DNA from: Cladopsammia gracilis
Taxonomy: Eukaryota; Cnidaria; Anthozoa; Scleractinia; Dendrophylliidae
DNA length: 64,000 nt
Assembly: GCA_022457155.1 (NCBI GenBank)
Contig: JAJGOT010000170.1
Location: forward strand, 583,501 to 647,500
Direction of reading: 5' to 3'
Under the pieces are notes generated by a model, which did not search any database, was not told where the DNA came from, and saw nothing but the letters and a program-made list of their open reading frames with translations. How positions within the stretch are numbered: the first letter of the stretch is position 1; the number at the start of each line of letters is the position of its first letter. Positions 51,773-62,498 of this stretch are shown piece after piece. A program made the position numbers and the translations under genes.

Positions 51773-53156
51773 AGCCTATCCAATGATGCAACGCAACGAG
51801 TTACCGGCGACATTTGAAGCGAATGAACAAACTTTTTGTAAAATCTCATATTTCGGTGATTTTGCCGGTAGTCTCATTTTATGGTTTTAATATGGGAGAC
51901 TTGGGAATCAGAGAATATAGTTCGTTGGTAACAGAAAAGAACTACAATGCAAGAATTTCATTAATATTTCTAAGTTTAATCCTCGTTTCTCGTCCTTAGA
52001 AAATATCATTTTCCGCTCGCAGGAAAATGGCGATCATCCCCGAAAATACCAGGAAAGTGCAGTTGTACCTCCTTCTTAATCGAAGCATCACTAGCATTTT
52101 AACATTAATAACGTATTCCTTAATATCATAACGACTTAAAACATCAGATCCCTCCAGATCCCTCCAGGTTTATTCAAGCTGAATAAAACCATCAAAGTGT
52201 GGGTACTTTCAGTCAATGCTTTGAATTGACGGCGAGCTGATTTAGGAAATTCGCGCACGTTTGCAGAGTTGAATATGAAAATTCTTTGAGGAATAAAACG
52301 AATTTAGACCGAAGCCAGTTCAAGTAAATGAGTATAAAAAGGGTTACATTGTATTTCCAAAAGCCGTCTTGAACAAAGGTTATAGCGGAAAAAATCTTGG
52401 CAAATGCGGAAGTGCTGAAAGCTCAAATCAGTACAAAACACGTAGCAAAATTAAATATATGCGCGCGCTATATCGCGCGCTTTATCGCGCGTACAAGCTA
52501 GCTGTACGCGTCAGTTACAGTTTTTCCTGTCGTTGACATCAGAACTACTGTGTCTAGCTAAAACCGTGGATAAAACAAATAGCTATTAAGAGAAGAACTT
52601 TTTTCCCAAAAGTTTTCAGTTTTTTAGAGCACTTATTTGGTTAACACAGTGCAAGAGTGTCGTCATATGCGTGGACAAGCAGTTGGATGCTTACGCGTTC
52701 AAGCGCGCGCAAATTTCGTTTGTCGCGTCATCCTTCAAACAAATTTTCGAAAGCATGTATCTGTTCGTTGCAAGAGAAGTTAATTTCTTAACATTGCAAA
52801 TCCTGACAAAAGAAGACCGACAGACAAGAGGCCTTGAAAAGGATGTCTTGACAGCCACTGCTTGCCTCGGCGATCACTGGCAAATGCGAGGTCACGTGAT
52901 GAGACATTATGGGATAGGCTTCCAACCCCCGGCCGCCTCCATGAATAAACATGAGAGCGCGCCATTGTCAGCGGTCGCGGTTTTTGTTGCTAGGCAACTG
53001 CACGACATCTTCAGTATATATATATATATAAACTTTTCGCTCGATTGCGCACGGCTCAGCTCCCGAGACCCGAGCACCCGAGCGGCCTTCGGCCGCCAAA
53101 TTTATTAACCTCGCTACGCTCGGGCCTTCGGCCCTCGCTTCGCGAGGAATTACTGA

Positions 53157-53244
53157 AGGATATACTAGAGGGACTGCAGGTTACCCGTCATGGTGATATT
53201 ACTGAAGGATATGCTAGTGGAACTGCAGGTTACCCGTCATGATG
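53157..53244. repeat. two-unit 46-bp tandem repeat
   Basis: ACTGAAGGATAT(A/G)CTAG...ACTGCAGGTTACCCGTCATG occurs twice and separates the two tandem copies of the block end. Confidence 0.85.
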
Positions 53245-53962
53245 AAAACACGTAGCAAAATTAAATATATGCGCGCGCTATATCGCGCGCTTTATCGCGC
53301 GTACAAGCTAGCTGTACGCGTCAGTTACAGTTTTTCCTGTCGTTGACATCAGAACTACTGTGTCTAGCTAAAACCGTGGATAAAACAAATAGCTATTAAG
53401 AGAAGAACTTTTTTCCCAAAAGTTTTCAGTTTTTTAGAGCACTTATTTGGTTAACACAGTGCAAGAGTGTCGTCATATGCGTGGACAAGCAGTTGGATGC
53501 TTACGCGTTCAAGCGCGCGCAAATTTCGTTTGTCGCGTCATCCTTCAAACAAATTTTCGAAAGCATGTATCTGTTCGTTGCAAGAGAAGTTAATTTCTTA
53601 ACATTGCAAATCCTGACAAAAGAAGACCGACAGACAAGAGGCCTTGAAAAGGATGTCTTGACAGCCACTGCTTGCCTCGGCGATCACTGGCAAATGCGAG
53701 GTCACGTGATGAGACATTATGGGATAGGCTTCCAACCCCCGGCCGCCTCCATGAATAAACATGAGAGCGCGCCATTGTCAGCGGTCGCGGTTTTTGTTGC
53801 TAGGCAACTGCACGACATCTTCAGTATATATATATATATAAACTTTTCGCTCGATTGCGCACGGCTCAGCTCCCGAGACCCGAGCACCCGAGCGGCCTTC
53901 GGCCGCCAAATTTATTAACCTCGCTACGCTCGGGCCTTCGGCCCTCGCTTCGCGAGGAATTA
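53245..53962 (+). repeat. tandem copy of the block end (52435-53152)
   Basis: It is effectively identical to 52435-53152, from AAAACACGTAGCAAAATTAA to CTTCGCGAGGAATTA. It carries the GCGCGCGCTATATCGCGCGC palindrome and the same 145-codon frame. Confidence 0.95.
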
Positions 53963-54833
53963 ATGACTGATAATTGCGGAGATAAAAAAAGTACTAAAAA
54001 ATAATTGCGGAGTTAACGCATTTACCCCACCCAAAAACGATATGTCTTGAGTTGCAGAAAAAAGAAAAAAATATAGCATTACTTAAAAAAAGTTGGCATA
54101 AGTAACGACGATTTACACGCTGCGCTTTTTCGTTCCGAGGAGGTTTGCGGCCGTTAACAGTGGACAGATGAATTTTTTCCACTCGCTTTTCAATGCACGT
54201 CGATGTTACATAGAGGTAAACAAAAGGGAAATTTCTTGTGATATTGTAACTTTATGTACCGATTAACTGTCGGGTGTACAAGGGGGGGGGGGGGGGGGGG
54301 GGATGCCATCCCGCCATAAGGTTTTTCTTGAATTTTTGCAAGATTCTCAATTTTTCCAAGATGAGTTAACTTTTTTGGTGATTTTTTCTTTTTAATAGTT
54401 GGTATTTTAATTTTTGGATTTTTTTAAATTCTCAACTTAAAGATATCGCGGGTGACGACGGAGCGCCGCCTTTCTAATCTCGTACAGCCAACTAAAATCA
54501 AGATTGGAAGGAATACTCTCGCAGTTCTCGTCCTACACGGTTTGGACCAACCGCGGGCATGACGCCGGCACGAGAAAACGCAAAGCGGTCACGTTCGCGA
54601 ACTTACGCGATCTTGCAGATGATTGAGCTTTTCTCTTCGGGTGTTAAAAAATGTAACGAGAAGTTGTTAATTTTTCTTTCAAACTTACCGAAAAGCAAAG
54701 TGATTTTTTTTTTGGAGTTTTCGTGTGACGGTTTCGCAATCGAGACCGGATATTTACACTTATGAACCAGACACTATAAGTGTCGCAGCATGATTTAGCT
54801 TGATTTGTCACACAATATGAAACAAAACACGGT
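53963..54833. other. no gene; G-tract at 54283-54302 and repeat segments
   Basis: CAACTTAAAGATATCGCGGG near 54433 recalls 42768 (CAACTTGAAGATATCGTGGG), and 54690-54830 is paralogous to 46640-46790. No coding frame. Confidence 0.5.
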
Positions 54834-55086
54834 GAGGGACGGACAATTTAATTTTTGTGGGGGGAGGGGGGTGAGCAATTACCCAAAAAAAATTCCTGCA
54901 GAAGAAATTTAAGAGAAAAAAATAGTGCACAAGAAAGCACGCGAAAAAAAAATTCAAGCATTTTGGTAAAAAAAATTCTTGCAAATAGTGATGCTGAAAA
55001 AAAAAATCACACTCAGAAGAAATTGCCCCAACCCCACCCCCCCCCCCCCCTCCTCCCCTCCCTCCCCTTCCGACAAAAATTAAATG
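54834..55086. mobile_element. G-tract MITE, right end lost
   Basis: GGGACGGACAATTTAATTTT begins it, with an A-rich interior and C-tract. It ends at AAATTAAATGGTC, where a LINE tail has replaced the last bases. It is close to the MITE at 44367. Confidence 0.75.
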
Positions 55087-55200
55087 GTCATCATCATCAT
55101 CAATCTTTATTTATACACGAAATCGTATCATAATTACATGGTCTTCCTAGGAGTCGTGTGAATTTACACTAGAGTACAACCCTAAATGAACGTCATAACA
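55087..55200 (-). mobile_element. short LINE 3' end
   Basis: (ATC)n followed by AATCTTTATTTATACACGAAA is the reverse complement of a LINE 3' end with tandem tail. Confidence 0.55.
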
Positions 55201-55287
55201 CATCGCCTGACTTCTAGTTTGTAGCCATCTTGAATTTCAGTTTTATCGCGAGCGGACAGCTTTACTTACGGCCCTCGTAACAGCTGC

Positions 55288-55432
55288 TTTCAAGATTCCC
55301 TATTTTAGAGATTCCCCATTTTAGAGATTCCCTATTTTTGAGATTCCCTATTTTAGAGATTCCCCATTTTAGAGATTCCCCCGTTCCCCGTTCCTTGTTC
55401 CTCGATTCCCTTTCCCTATTTTAGAACTAGCC
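55288..55432 (-). repeat. 16-bp minisatellite, copy 4 (inverted)
   Basis: ATTTTAGAGATTCCCC units, degenerate GTTCCCC runs and the exit TATTTTAGAACTAGCC. Confidence 0.85.
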
Positions 55433-56399
55433 TGCTGGACACCTGTGTTTACAGCCATGCTCATACTCATGCTCTGTCACGCGTGACCAGTAATCCACAA
55501 GACTGAAATGAACATTAGAATATTTTAATATGTGTAACGTCTGAGATTTGAATGAAACCTTGAAGATCTTTCTGGAAAACACTTTGAAAGATACGAGTTA
55601 TTTGTAATTTGATCAAGTTTGGGAAACAGAAAAGCTAGATGTTTTAGAAAATTGTTGCGTTGCGGTGCGTTTTCGACCAGAAAGGTTCAAATTACAGAAA
55701 GCTCAAATTACGTTTGACGTATGCAAATTCAATAAGCTTCGCGTATATTTCTCCCGCAAACGGCAGGGATACAACTTTTGCCGCCTGCCGTTTGCCATTT
55801 CTAAGTGAAAGTGACTAGTTTCGCGTTTGTCATGAACATGTGAATTATTTTCGAATTTTCTAGTGGATTTATTTAACGATTCGAGGAAAAGTTAAGATAA
55901 TCGACCGCAAGCTGGCGTTTGCCGTTTGCCGTAGAACGCGGTGCTTTGTTTTACGGTGCTAACTCACCGTGTGCGTGTCATCACCTTAGTACACGAAATC
56001 CTGTGGAGGGTCACATATTTATTGATAAGATGTTTTTATATTTCAACTAGTATTAAGCACGGATGATAAAGTATTCGAAAGGAGAAAAAGAGAGGCCTTT
56101 CAGCTACAGACCCAAACAAACAATTAACATTTTTTCTTGTATTATCCCGATACTTGTACACCCCCCTCCCCACCCCCTTCACTGGGGGTAGTCATATATA
56201 GGTATCAGAGGCAATGAGATCAAGATATTGCGATCATGGGATCCCAAAACACATTTTGGTCGTTCTCAGTTTCTAAGTTTTACTACTTTTTTTGCAAATG
56301 AGAACGTGGTTCATTTGTCAGGCTTAAGCGCTTTGCCAAATTTCAGCTTGCATTTTAATCTACAGGTTCTTATATGCAGATTTTGTATTTAACTCATTT
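55433..56399. other. no recognised gene
   Basis: Three occurrences of a GCCGTTTGCC-type motif near 55765-55935. Nothing else is supportable. Confidence 0.35.
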
Positions 56400-56763
56400 C
56401 CGACGGATCCTATGTATATGGGGTCATGAGTGACCCATAAGAAAAATATTCCGCAAAAAATCTGGATTTTTTTTCGATTTCCTTGAAATTTGGTACACAG
56501 GAAGTTGATAAATTTACCCACTTCCTGTGCAAATTAGAGCTAGGACATTTCAATTCGGCCTACATGACAAATTTTTATGTTTACACTTCACACCGTGAGA
56601 AATGGCTTCCGCGTCGAAGAGACCCCGAACGTCGAATTTGACTCCTGAAAAGTTTTAGAAAGGGTATTTGAAGGAGATGCATGAAGATCACCTGGGCATG
56701 TCGAGTGACGAAGAAAGCGATATAGACTGAGAACTTGAATGCCAGAGTGACATTTCAAGGTAA
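56400..56763 (+). pseudogene. piggyBac-like transposase N-terminal remnant
   Basis: ATG 56602 opens MASASKRPRTSNLTPEKF, then an acidic stretch HLGMSSDEESDID. This is the style of a piggyBac-derived transposase N-terminus with an acidic region. In-frame TAG (codon 19) and TGA (codon 43) break it. Upstream, ATATGGGGTCATGAGTGACC near 56415 is a palindromic motif that I associate with piggyBac-type ends. TCAAG|GTAAGC at 56760 looks like a donor. The rest of the transposase is not seen. Assignment is by resemblance only. Confidence 0.4.
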
Positions 56764-56883
56764 GCGATGTATTTACTTTCGACCGCGTGGTTTCGCAAGT
56801 GCTACGCAATTGCAAATATGGTCTTGCAATGCGAGGAAATACTCTTCTAGTTGCTTTTATACGTTTGAATTCTTGCCAATTTC

Positions 56884-57195
56884 ATGAAATATAACCGTGA
56901 ATTCACATATGAGAGTCCAAAGATTCTTTCTGAGCGATTTAAGATCAAACGCGTAAGGATTAAGCTTAATTTAACACTTAAACAAGACGCTGTGGGAGGG
57001 TATACTTGGGAGTCGTTGTACGCATTAAGCATATTGGAAAATAAATGTCTTGGGAATCTTTATGCACGCCGAGTTGATGATAAGGAGTATTGGTATAGTG
57101 TGAGCAGTCTAACAAAGAAGCGCGTTAACCTTCTCAGTAAGACAAGGAGACACAGCACACGTAGCGTGCGAGATCGCACGGAAATTATAAAATAG
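56884..57195 (+). CDS. hypothetical 103-codon frame
   Basis: The frame is Lys/Arg-rich with LKQDAVGGYTWESLYAL and RRVDDKEYWYSVSSL, ending TAG at 57193. It is not low-complexity and not part of a repeat visible here. I do not recognise the family. It lies downstream of the piggyBac-like remnant and could be an unrelated exon or part of that element. Confidence 0.3.
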   Translation: MKYNREFTYESPKILSERFKIKRVRIKLNLTLKQDAVGGYTWESLYALSILENKCLGNLYARRVDDKEYWYSVSSLTKKRVNLLSKTRRHSTRSVRDRTEIIK

Positions 57196-57638
57196 CGTGT
57201 CCACTGTGTCAAAAGACTAGAGTACCAGAGTACGTAAAAATACAAATCAATGCCTACTTTGTACTTACCGTTAAAAAAAGGCCGTGTATCAGAGTTTCCT
57301 GATGGTTGTTATTGGTTTTAGTCAAATCTTGTAATTAGCTGGTCTGTGTTTCCGACACTTTTGAAGTGAATGCAGATGTAGCCACAAAGTGGCCCTTTCG
57401 AAGCCACGAATCTTTCAGTTATTTTGCCTGGTCCGGACCCGGGATCAAAACAACTTTACGAATTCTTGGTTTGCATCGTCACGCAATCGGGCGCAATAAA
57501 TTTTTCAAATCGAAACCGTTTAGTGAGAGAAGCCAATTGTTTGTAATGTTATAAAAAACTAACAAATAAACAACTTCCCCAAGTCTCAGATCTGTGCACT
57601 ACCCAAAGTGCTAAAAATCACGAGGAAAGGTACCCTGG
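57196..57638. other. no recognised gene
   Basis: Short frames only. Confidence 0.35.
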
Positions 57639-57740
57639 GTGCCAGAGGTTTTTATTTTTTAGTGAAAACGGCGAGTTTGAGCGGCGAAGCCGCGACAACG
57701 AGGCGCAACGCGCCGAGAAAAAATAAAAACCTCTGGGCAC
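57639..57740. repeat. hairpin with GC-rich loop
   Basis: GTGCCAGAGGTTTTTATTTT pairs with AAAATAAAAACCTCTGGGCAC at the other end. The loop has GAGCGGCGAAGCCGCG and GCGCAACGCGCCG palindromes. Probably a MITE. Confidence 0.75.
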
Positions 57741-57840
57741 TCGAGTACACAACCTCATTTCCATGCGATTTGTGGATCGGATATCTCACCAAACCGGTTT
57801 TAATCCTTAGGGACCAACGCGTGCCTGTTTGTTGACATTA

Positions 57841-58882
57841 GGGGCCGACCATTTAACTTTTGAGGGGGGGGGGTGGGTGATTTTGAAAAAAAATTTCCTG
57901 CAAGCGCTTGTCGGAAGAAAAAAATTGCATGCAGCACAAATGGAATAGAAAAAAATTCTTGCAGTGCTGTAAGGAAGAAAAAAATGTTACAAAGCTATTT
58001 TATTATTTAGACTGATTATTTAGACTGTCAAAATGCAGGAAATGGCACTTGAGAGAACCTAAATTTGCAAAATTTCCCGGGGGGGCATGCCCCCGGACCC
58101 CCCTAGAAACTCGCGCCTTCGGCGCTCGGAATAGCGCCCAACGCGCTAATAATTACTCACTATTTTCCATCAGATGTGGTTGGAATCTCTGTTACATTTG
58201 CTTGATGTGCATCACTTTATGATATGACAATATTATAATGACTTCGTATGACATGAGTGTAAAGAATGACTAAATACAAAAGCATAGCAGTGGAAACCTA
58301 AGGCTTGTGGGATGTGGCTAAAAGTGTAATGCACAGAATACTACACACTACATACTACACATAGGTGGCATAGGTAGCAAGTATTACCCCTTAGCTGCCA
58401 ATAAAAGGAACTGAACCCAAGCATTAGCAGCCATGGACAGCTGTTTCAGCCTAAGCCCTTGTTAGGCCTAATCATCAAGGCATAGCTGATACTAATGGCC
58501 TCAAGTATCCCACAATACATAAAGATAACAAGCAGTGAAAATGTAGGGCTTGTGGGATATGACTAAAAGTGTGATACACAGAACACGAATGGTATTTGTA
58601 CAGCAAAGAAGAAAGATTGTGTAAAGCTTACAAAATCTTAAGGCTCCATATCAGGACTATTGCTGCAATAGCCACAATGTAAATGTAAATCAATTTTTGG
58701 GAAACTTGGACTGACCCTTCTTCAGGAAAAAAATGCTGCAGAAAACTGAGAAGGGAAAAAAAATATCCTGCAAAGCATTGAGAAGGGAAAAAAAAATCCT
58801 GCACACTGGGTCTCTAGAAAAAAAATTTCTTGCTGACCAGAAATCACCCACCCCTCCCCTCAAAAGTTAAATGGTTGGCCCC
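57841..58882. mobile_element. 1.04-kb Harbinger-like element with G-tract ends
   Basis: GGGGCCGACCATTTAACTTT and its complement AAGTTAAATGGTTGGCCCC bound it. TTA flanks both ends (57838-57840, 58883-58885). It is longer than the other family members. The interior holds a CCCGGGGGGGCATGCCCCCGG palindrome (58077 region) and two copies of GGCTTGTGGGAT...CTAAAAGTGT about 235 bp apart. No transposase frame. Confidence 0.85.
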
Positions 58883-58904
58883 TTAAATCTGGTGACAATA
58901 TTCC

Positions 58905-59221
58905 GCGGTCGAGACAGAAATATTAAATCAAATCCACTCAGTGGAAAAGATACATCGATGACTTTTTTTCACTGTAGAGTGTTGAGAAAAAGTGGAGACA
59001 AAATATTTTATTGTCCTTGCAAACAAACATTAATCTCAGACAAAGAAGTAAACTTTCTGGATACAACCGTTTTCAAAGGCGAGAGATTTAACAAACAAAG
59101 AATCCTTGATATCCGCACGCAATTAATCCAATACACTTATTTCTCTTCCTGTCACCTACCAGTGGTCAGCGAAATCGTTCAGCGAGAATACCTGCAGCTC
59201 CAAAGCACACCACCGTGCTAG
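58905..59221 (+). pseudogene. Penelope-like reverse transcriptase fragment
   Basis: One frame gives EVNFLDTTVFKGERFNKQ, then YTYFSSCHLPVVSE, which I recognise as the C-terminal RT portion of cnidarian Penelope-like elements. Just upstream, in another frame, KRYIDDFFS supplies the YIDD catalytic box. A frameshift separates them near 58970-59000, and the TAG at 59219 ends a degenerate tail. Both ends are truncated. Confidence 0.7.
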
Positions 59222-59298
59222 AGATAAAAATTAAATAGAGATAACAATTTTCCTCGTTCAAACAAAACTCTAAAGGTCACACTCCACGATAACACGAA

Positions 59299-59484
59299 TT
59301 AATAAGTCGTGTCTGGCCTGTCAACACCTCTTTTCAAGACATCCTTGCGCTGAATAAATTTCAACAGCGCTTCTTTCTGAACTGGCTTTAGTTCTCTGAT
59401 ATTTGAAAATTTGGATACTAAAGAGTAATCCACAGCGTTTCTTAAAGATCGCAAAAAGCCGCAATCTCTACCTACGTCCGTCAT
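59299..59484 (-). pseudogene. RecQ-like helicase N-terminal fragment
   Basis: The minus frame reads FSNIRELKPVQKEALLKFIQ, then RKDV. This matches the segment just before Walker A in RecQ-like helicases (LKP-Q-EAL--F--GKDV). The ATP-binding loop that should follow is absent. The frame ends within 15 codons, so it is either a first exon whose donor I cannot place or a truncated copy. Confidence 0.45.
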
Positions 59485-60024
59485 TGTTGTTTGTGTGGCT
59501 TCACTTTGGGAAACCGGTTTTTCACGCGCCCGTTGCGAATTGTTTTGGTCCAGCCAATCGAAGTTGCTGTTGCATCATTAACTCCCGGTAGAGTCTGGAA
59601 ACAAGTAGGAGTAACCAATCAGCGACCTAGTTCAGATTCTGAACTAGATCCTCGCATGGAAATGAGGTTGTATATTCGAGTGACCAGAGGTCCGTCTCGC
59701 GGCTTCTTCTAACCGTTTATGCGGTTAATTTTACTCATGATACCTCTGGATCCAGGGTGGAGGAAAGGCCTTTCTTCATAGGATAAAGCTTTGTCACGGA
59801 TGCAATGTTGCACTCACGTAGGGTGAAAGGTCAGAAATTCAAAATGCTAAAAGACGCTACCGGTCTGGAAACTTGTAAAAAGATATATTTAAGTCATTTT
59901 TAACCTGGTGTGCATATAAACTCAGAATACATTGCGATTCATGATTTTCGAATTTGATGACGTCACGAGCTAACCAAGATTTGAAAGTTTTGCTAGAACT
60001 ATTCCCGCTATTGTTATAATAAAT
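59485..60024. other. no recognised gene
   Basis: CGCATGGAAATGAGGTTGTA near 59655 is the inverse of the stretch near 57745. No RNA or coding signal. Confidence 0.35.
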
Positions 60025-60415
60025 TTTGAATGAAACTTATAAATTTAATCAAAGTTAACGACAGAAGTGATAATTTAGGAGGAGAGAAACAAATTTAGCC
60101 CTTTGAAATACATAGGTTTTAAGTTGAGGTAAAAATGTTGCAATTTGCATAAAAGTAATTTGAAACCTTTCCAGTAACGCATAACGCAGCCATTCCATAA
60201 AACATCTCGCAATCAGACACACGAAAATATATCTAATTTTTATTCCTCTGTATCCGAAACACAGAAAAGAAAATTAAATGAAAAAGTGATCGATTTAAGG
60301 TTATTTTCGCCCGAGAAACATTCACTAGCGCCAGCGAAATTCGCAAGACACGTGCATTGTTTACATCTTCTCCGACGGCGGTGAATTTTTGCACCCGAAG
60401 TTTTTTTTTTTTTTT
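60025..60415 (-). repeat. dispersed repeat, inverted copy of 36590-36985
   Basis: See the partner. Ordering and length are conserved over about 390 bp, with scattered differences. Confidence 0.7.
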
Positions 60416-61813
60416 CCAAACAAGAGGCTTATGCGCTTGCATAAGAAAGTTTTATGGTTTATTTTAAACGGGTCACGCACCCCTCCCCCGTCATCGAATT
60501 TTGCATGACACATATTGCACCATCACACAAGACATGATGATTGAAGCTACCAATTTTTTTGTACTCGCTTTGAATATTTAATTTGTTGATTCCTGATCAA
60601 ACCCACACCAGTCTAATACTTCCCAAACCGTGAATTATTTCTATTTCATTGGGTTATTCCAGAAAGAATCCACCTCCCCCCCCCCCCAACCGACGGATGG
60701 CAAGATTGTTTGACCCCTCCCCCTCCGCCCGGATTTCCTGGACCGTTAGACACCCCCCCCCCCCCCCCTCTCCCGCCTGTATTTCCAAGCCCCAGGGACC
60801 CCTCCTCCTTCCCGGATTTCCAATAAATTTTTCGAAGCCCTAAATTTATCTGAGGTAATGAAAATAAAAGATGTAATTGGATTCAGGAGATTCTGCTTTT
60901 ATAATGTAAAAACTGTGAAAATGTTAATAAAAATAAATATTGCGTGACGCATCATAACCCCCGTTTGATTGCATATATGCAAATTTCGTGTGAAACGTAA
61001 TTCGATCGCGCGCTATCCAAAATATTTGTTCTAAAGTAAAGGTCAAAACGTTTTAATGAAATTCATACTTTCCTTGAATGAAAACGTCTTTCCCTTGAAT
61101 AAAAGAGTTAAACGCTTATCAGAATTCAGTGATTTTCTGCTTCCGGAAGGCTTGGCGATTTATTTATCCTAATTGCAGCGCAGAGCGTTAGGGTCTATGA
61201 ATTATATTATAAACATCACAAAATAATATTTAAATTCAGCAACCTGCTTTATTATATCTAGTGTTTTCTAAAATTTTCGACTTTTCCTGTGTATATAGAA
61301 TGCCATTCTTATCCGTAAAGATGATTCGCATAATGTTTTCGTGAATCAAAAAATCTTGAAAGCAAACTTTACTTTAGAAAGCGTGATTATTGGCTTCACG
61401 AAGAAAACATTCGAACAAGTTTAATCGCAATTTGCCTTTACACAGGAAAAAGGACAACGTATTCTCTCAGTTGAACGTTTTTATTTTCAAATATCTATTA
61501 GTTTAGTCTCAAGAGCAAAATGCGTTAAATTATAGAAATTATCTGCGGATCATGATTTCTGAAAATTATAAAATTATACCAGATCATTGCTTTTTCCTCG
61601 TGCTTGTGTTATGTTCAATTTTCACGTGCGATGCAAGCAAAAATGCAAGCACAAGGATCAAAATATTTTGACCGTTGTTTTTGTACTTGTGCTTATTAAT
61701 TTCAAGACAGTCTTCACGGCGATCGTGCATGCGCCTTTTGGCTTGCGTTTGTGCTTGCATCGCCAGAAAAAACTAGGACTAACAAGCGCTTAACACTTTT
61801 AATTTCTTTACGC
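60416..61813. other. no recognised gene; C-tracts at 60667-60686 and 60752-60768
   Basis: A GCAAGCACAAGG-type motif recurs in direct and inverted form between 61600 and 61770. The 68-codon frame there is not supported. Confidence 0.4.
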
Positions 61814-61880
61814 AATCAAAGGCGCCTGTGAGCCAACCCGTGCATACGAAATGCTAACGGTTACGCAATATTGCGGGTTT
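61814..61880 (+). repeat. stem-loop motif, partner of 44979
   Basis: ATCAAAGGCGCCTGTGAGCC, then AACCCGTGCAT and GAAATGCTAACGGTTACGCA match 44977-45040 in order. Confidence 0.6.
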
Positions 61881-61989
61881 TTTGGAAATTAAATGTAACG
61901 GCTTTTGACGAACGCCAAAAAAAACCAGTAATTTTCAACTTTTCCCGCATATCTACGTTGAAATAACAAAATTTCGCCTTGCTAATTAG

Positions 61990-62078
61990 CCAAATATTAG
62001 GTGGTGTAGTGGGTAAATAAGGGGACAATAGAGCCGCAGGGAGCCGAAGGACGCGAGGTCGATTCTCCTCGAGGAAGG
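61990..62078 (+). mobile_element. possible tRNA-like SINE head
   Basis: GGTGGTGTAGTGGGTAAATA resembles an A-box region and GCGAGGTCGATTCTCCTCG a T-arm with B-box. The fold is incomplete, and the stretch is followed by a T-run and a 20-nt G-tract (62092-62112). Confidence 0.35.
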
Positions 62079-62498
62079 ATTTTTTTTTTTTGAGGGGGGG
62101 GGGGGGGGGGGGAAATGGATCGATAACCATTACCGATAACCCGCTTGCGCGTATTCACGGGCTACAAACGATTTAAACAAAAGGAAGTTTCACGAATAAA
62201 GTGAAGCTTATGGAAATGTAATCTTTTAAATTGTGACAATACATTCTGGTTATGTTCAATAAACGACGCGGAAAAAGTTGCTCTGTTTCCGCTAAATCGG
62301 AAAACCCTATTTTGAATGTATTTGTATTCAAAATACGTTTAAAATACGTGCTTAAAATATAGTTTTTAAGTAGTTTTTGACTTATTTTAACGATATTTAA
62401 ACCTGTTTAAAACACTATTGTAACGTATTTTGAAACGCCTCTATTTCGTGAATAAAGAAAATGGGTGGGTATTATAAATAGCATTTAAATCGGTTTAA

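Larger units (their letters stand above)
49455..53156 (+). repeat. repeated block, copy containing the LINE (its first 427 bp are tandem unit 2)
   Basis: It is collinear with 37472-39788 but with the 1365-bp LINE insertion at 50345-51709. Ends are CTAGAAATACGTG and CTTCGCGAGGAATTA. Confidence 0.85.

Noticed and set aside
53157..53244. Possible recombination target site
   Set aside because: It is a two-unit tandem repeat only; no symmetric core or neighbouring recombinase is present.
52671..53918. 145-codon frame present in three copies (also 39311-39670)
   Set aside because: The two tandem copies are identical. Against the third copy all five substitutions I can see in the shared part change the amino acid, and a microsatellite indel alters the end. 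That is not the pattern of a protein under constraint.
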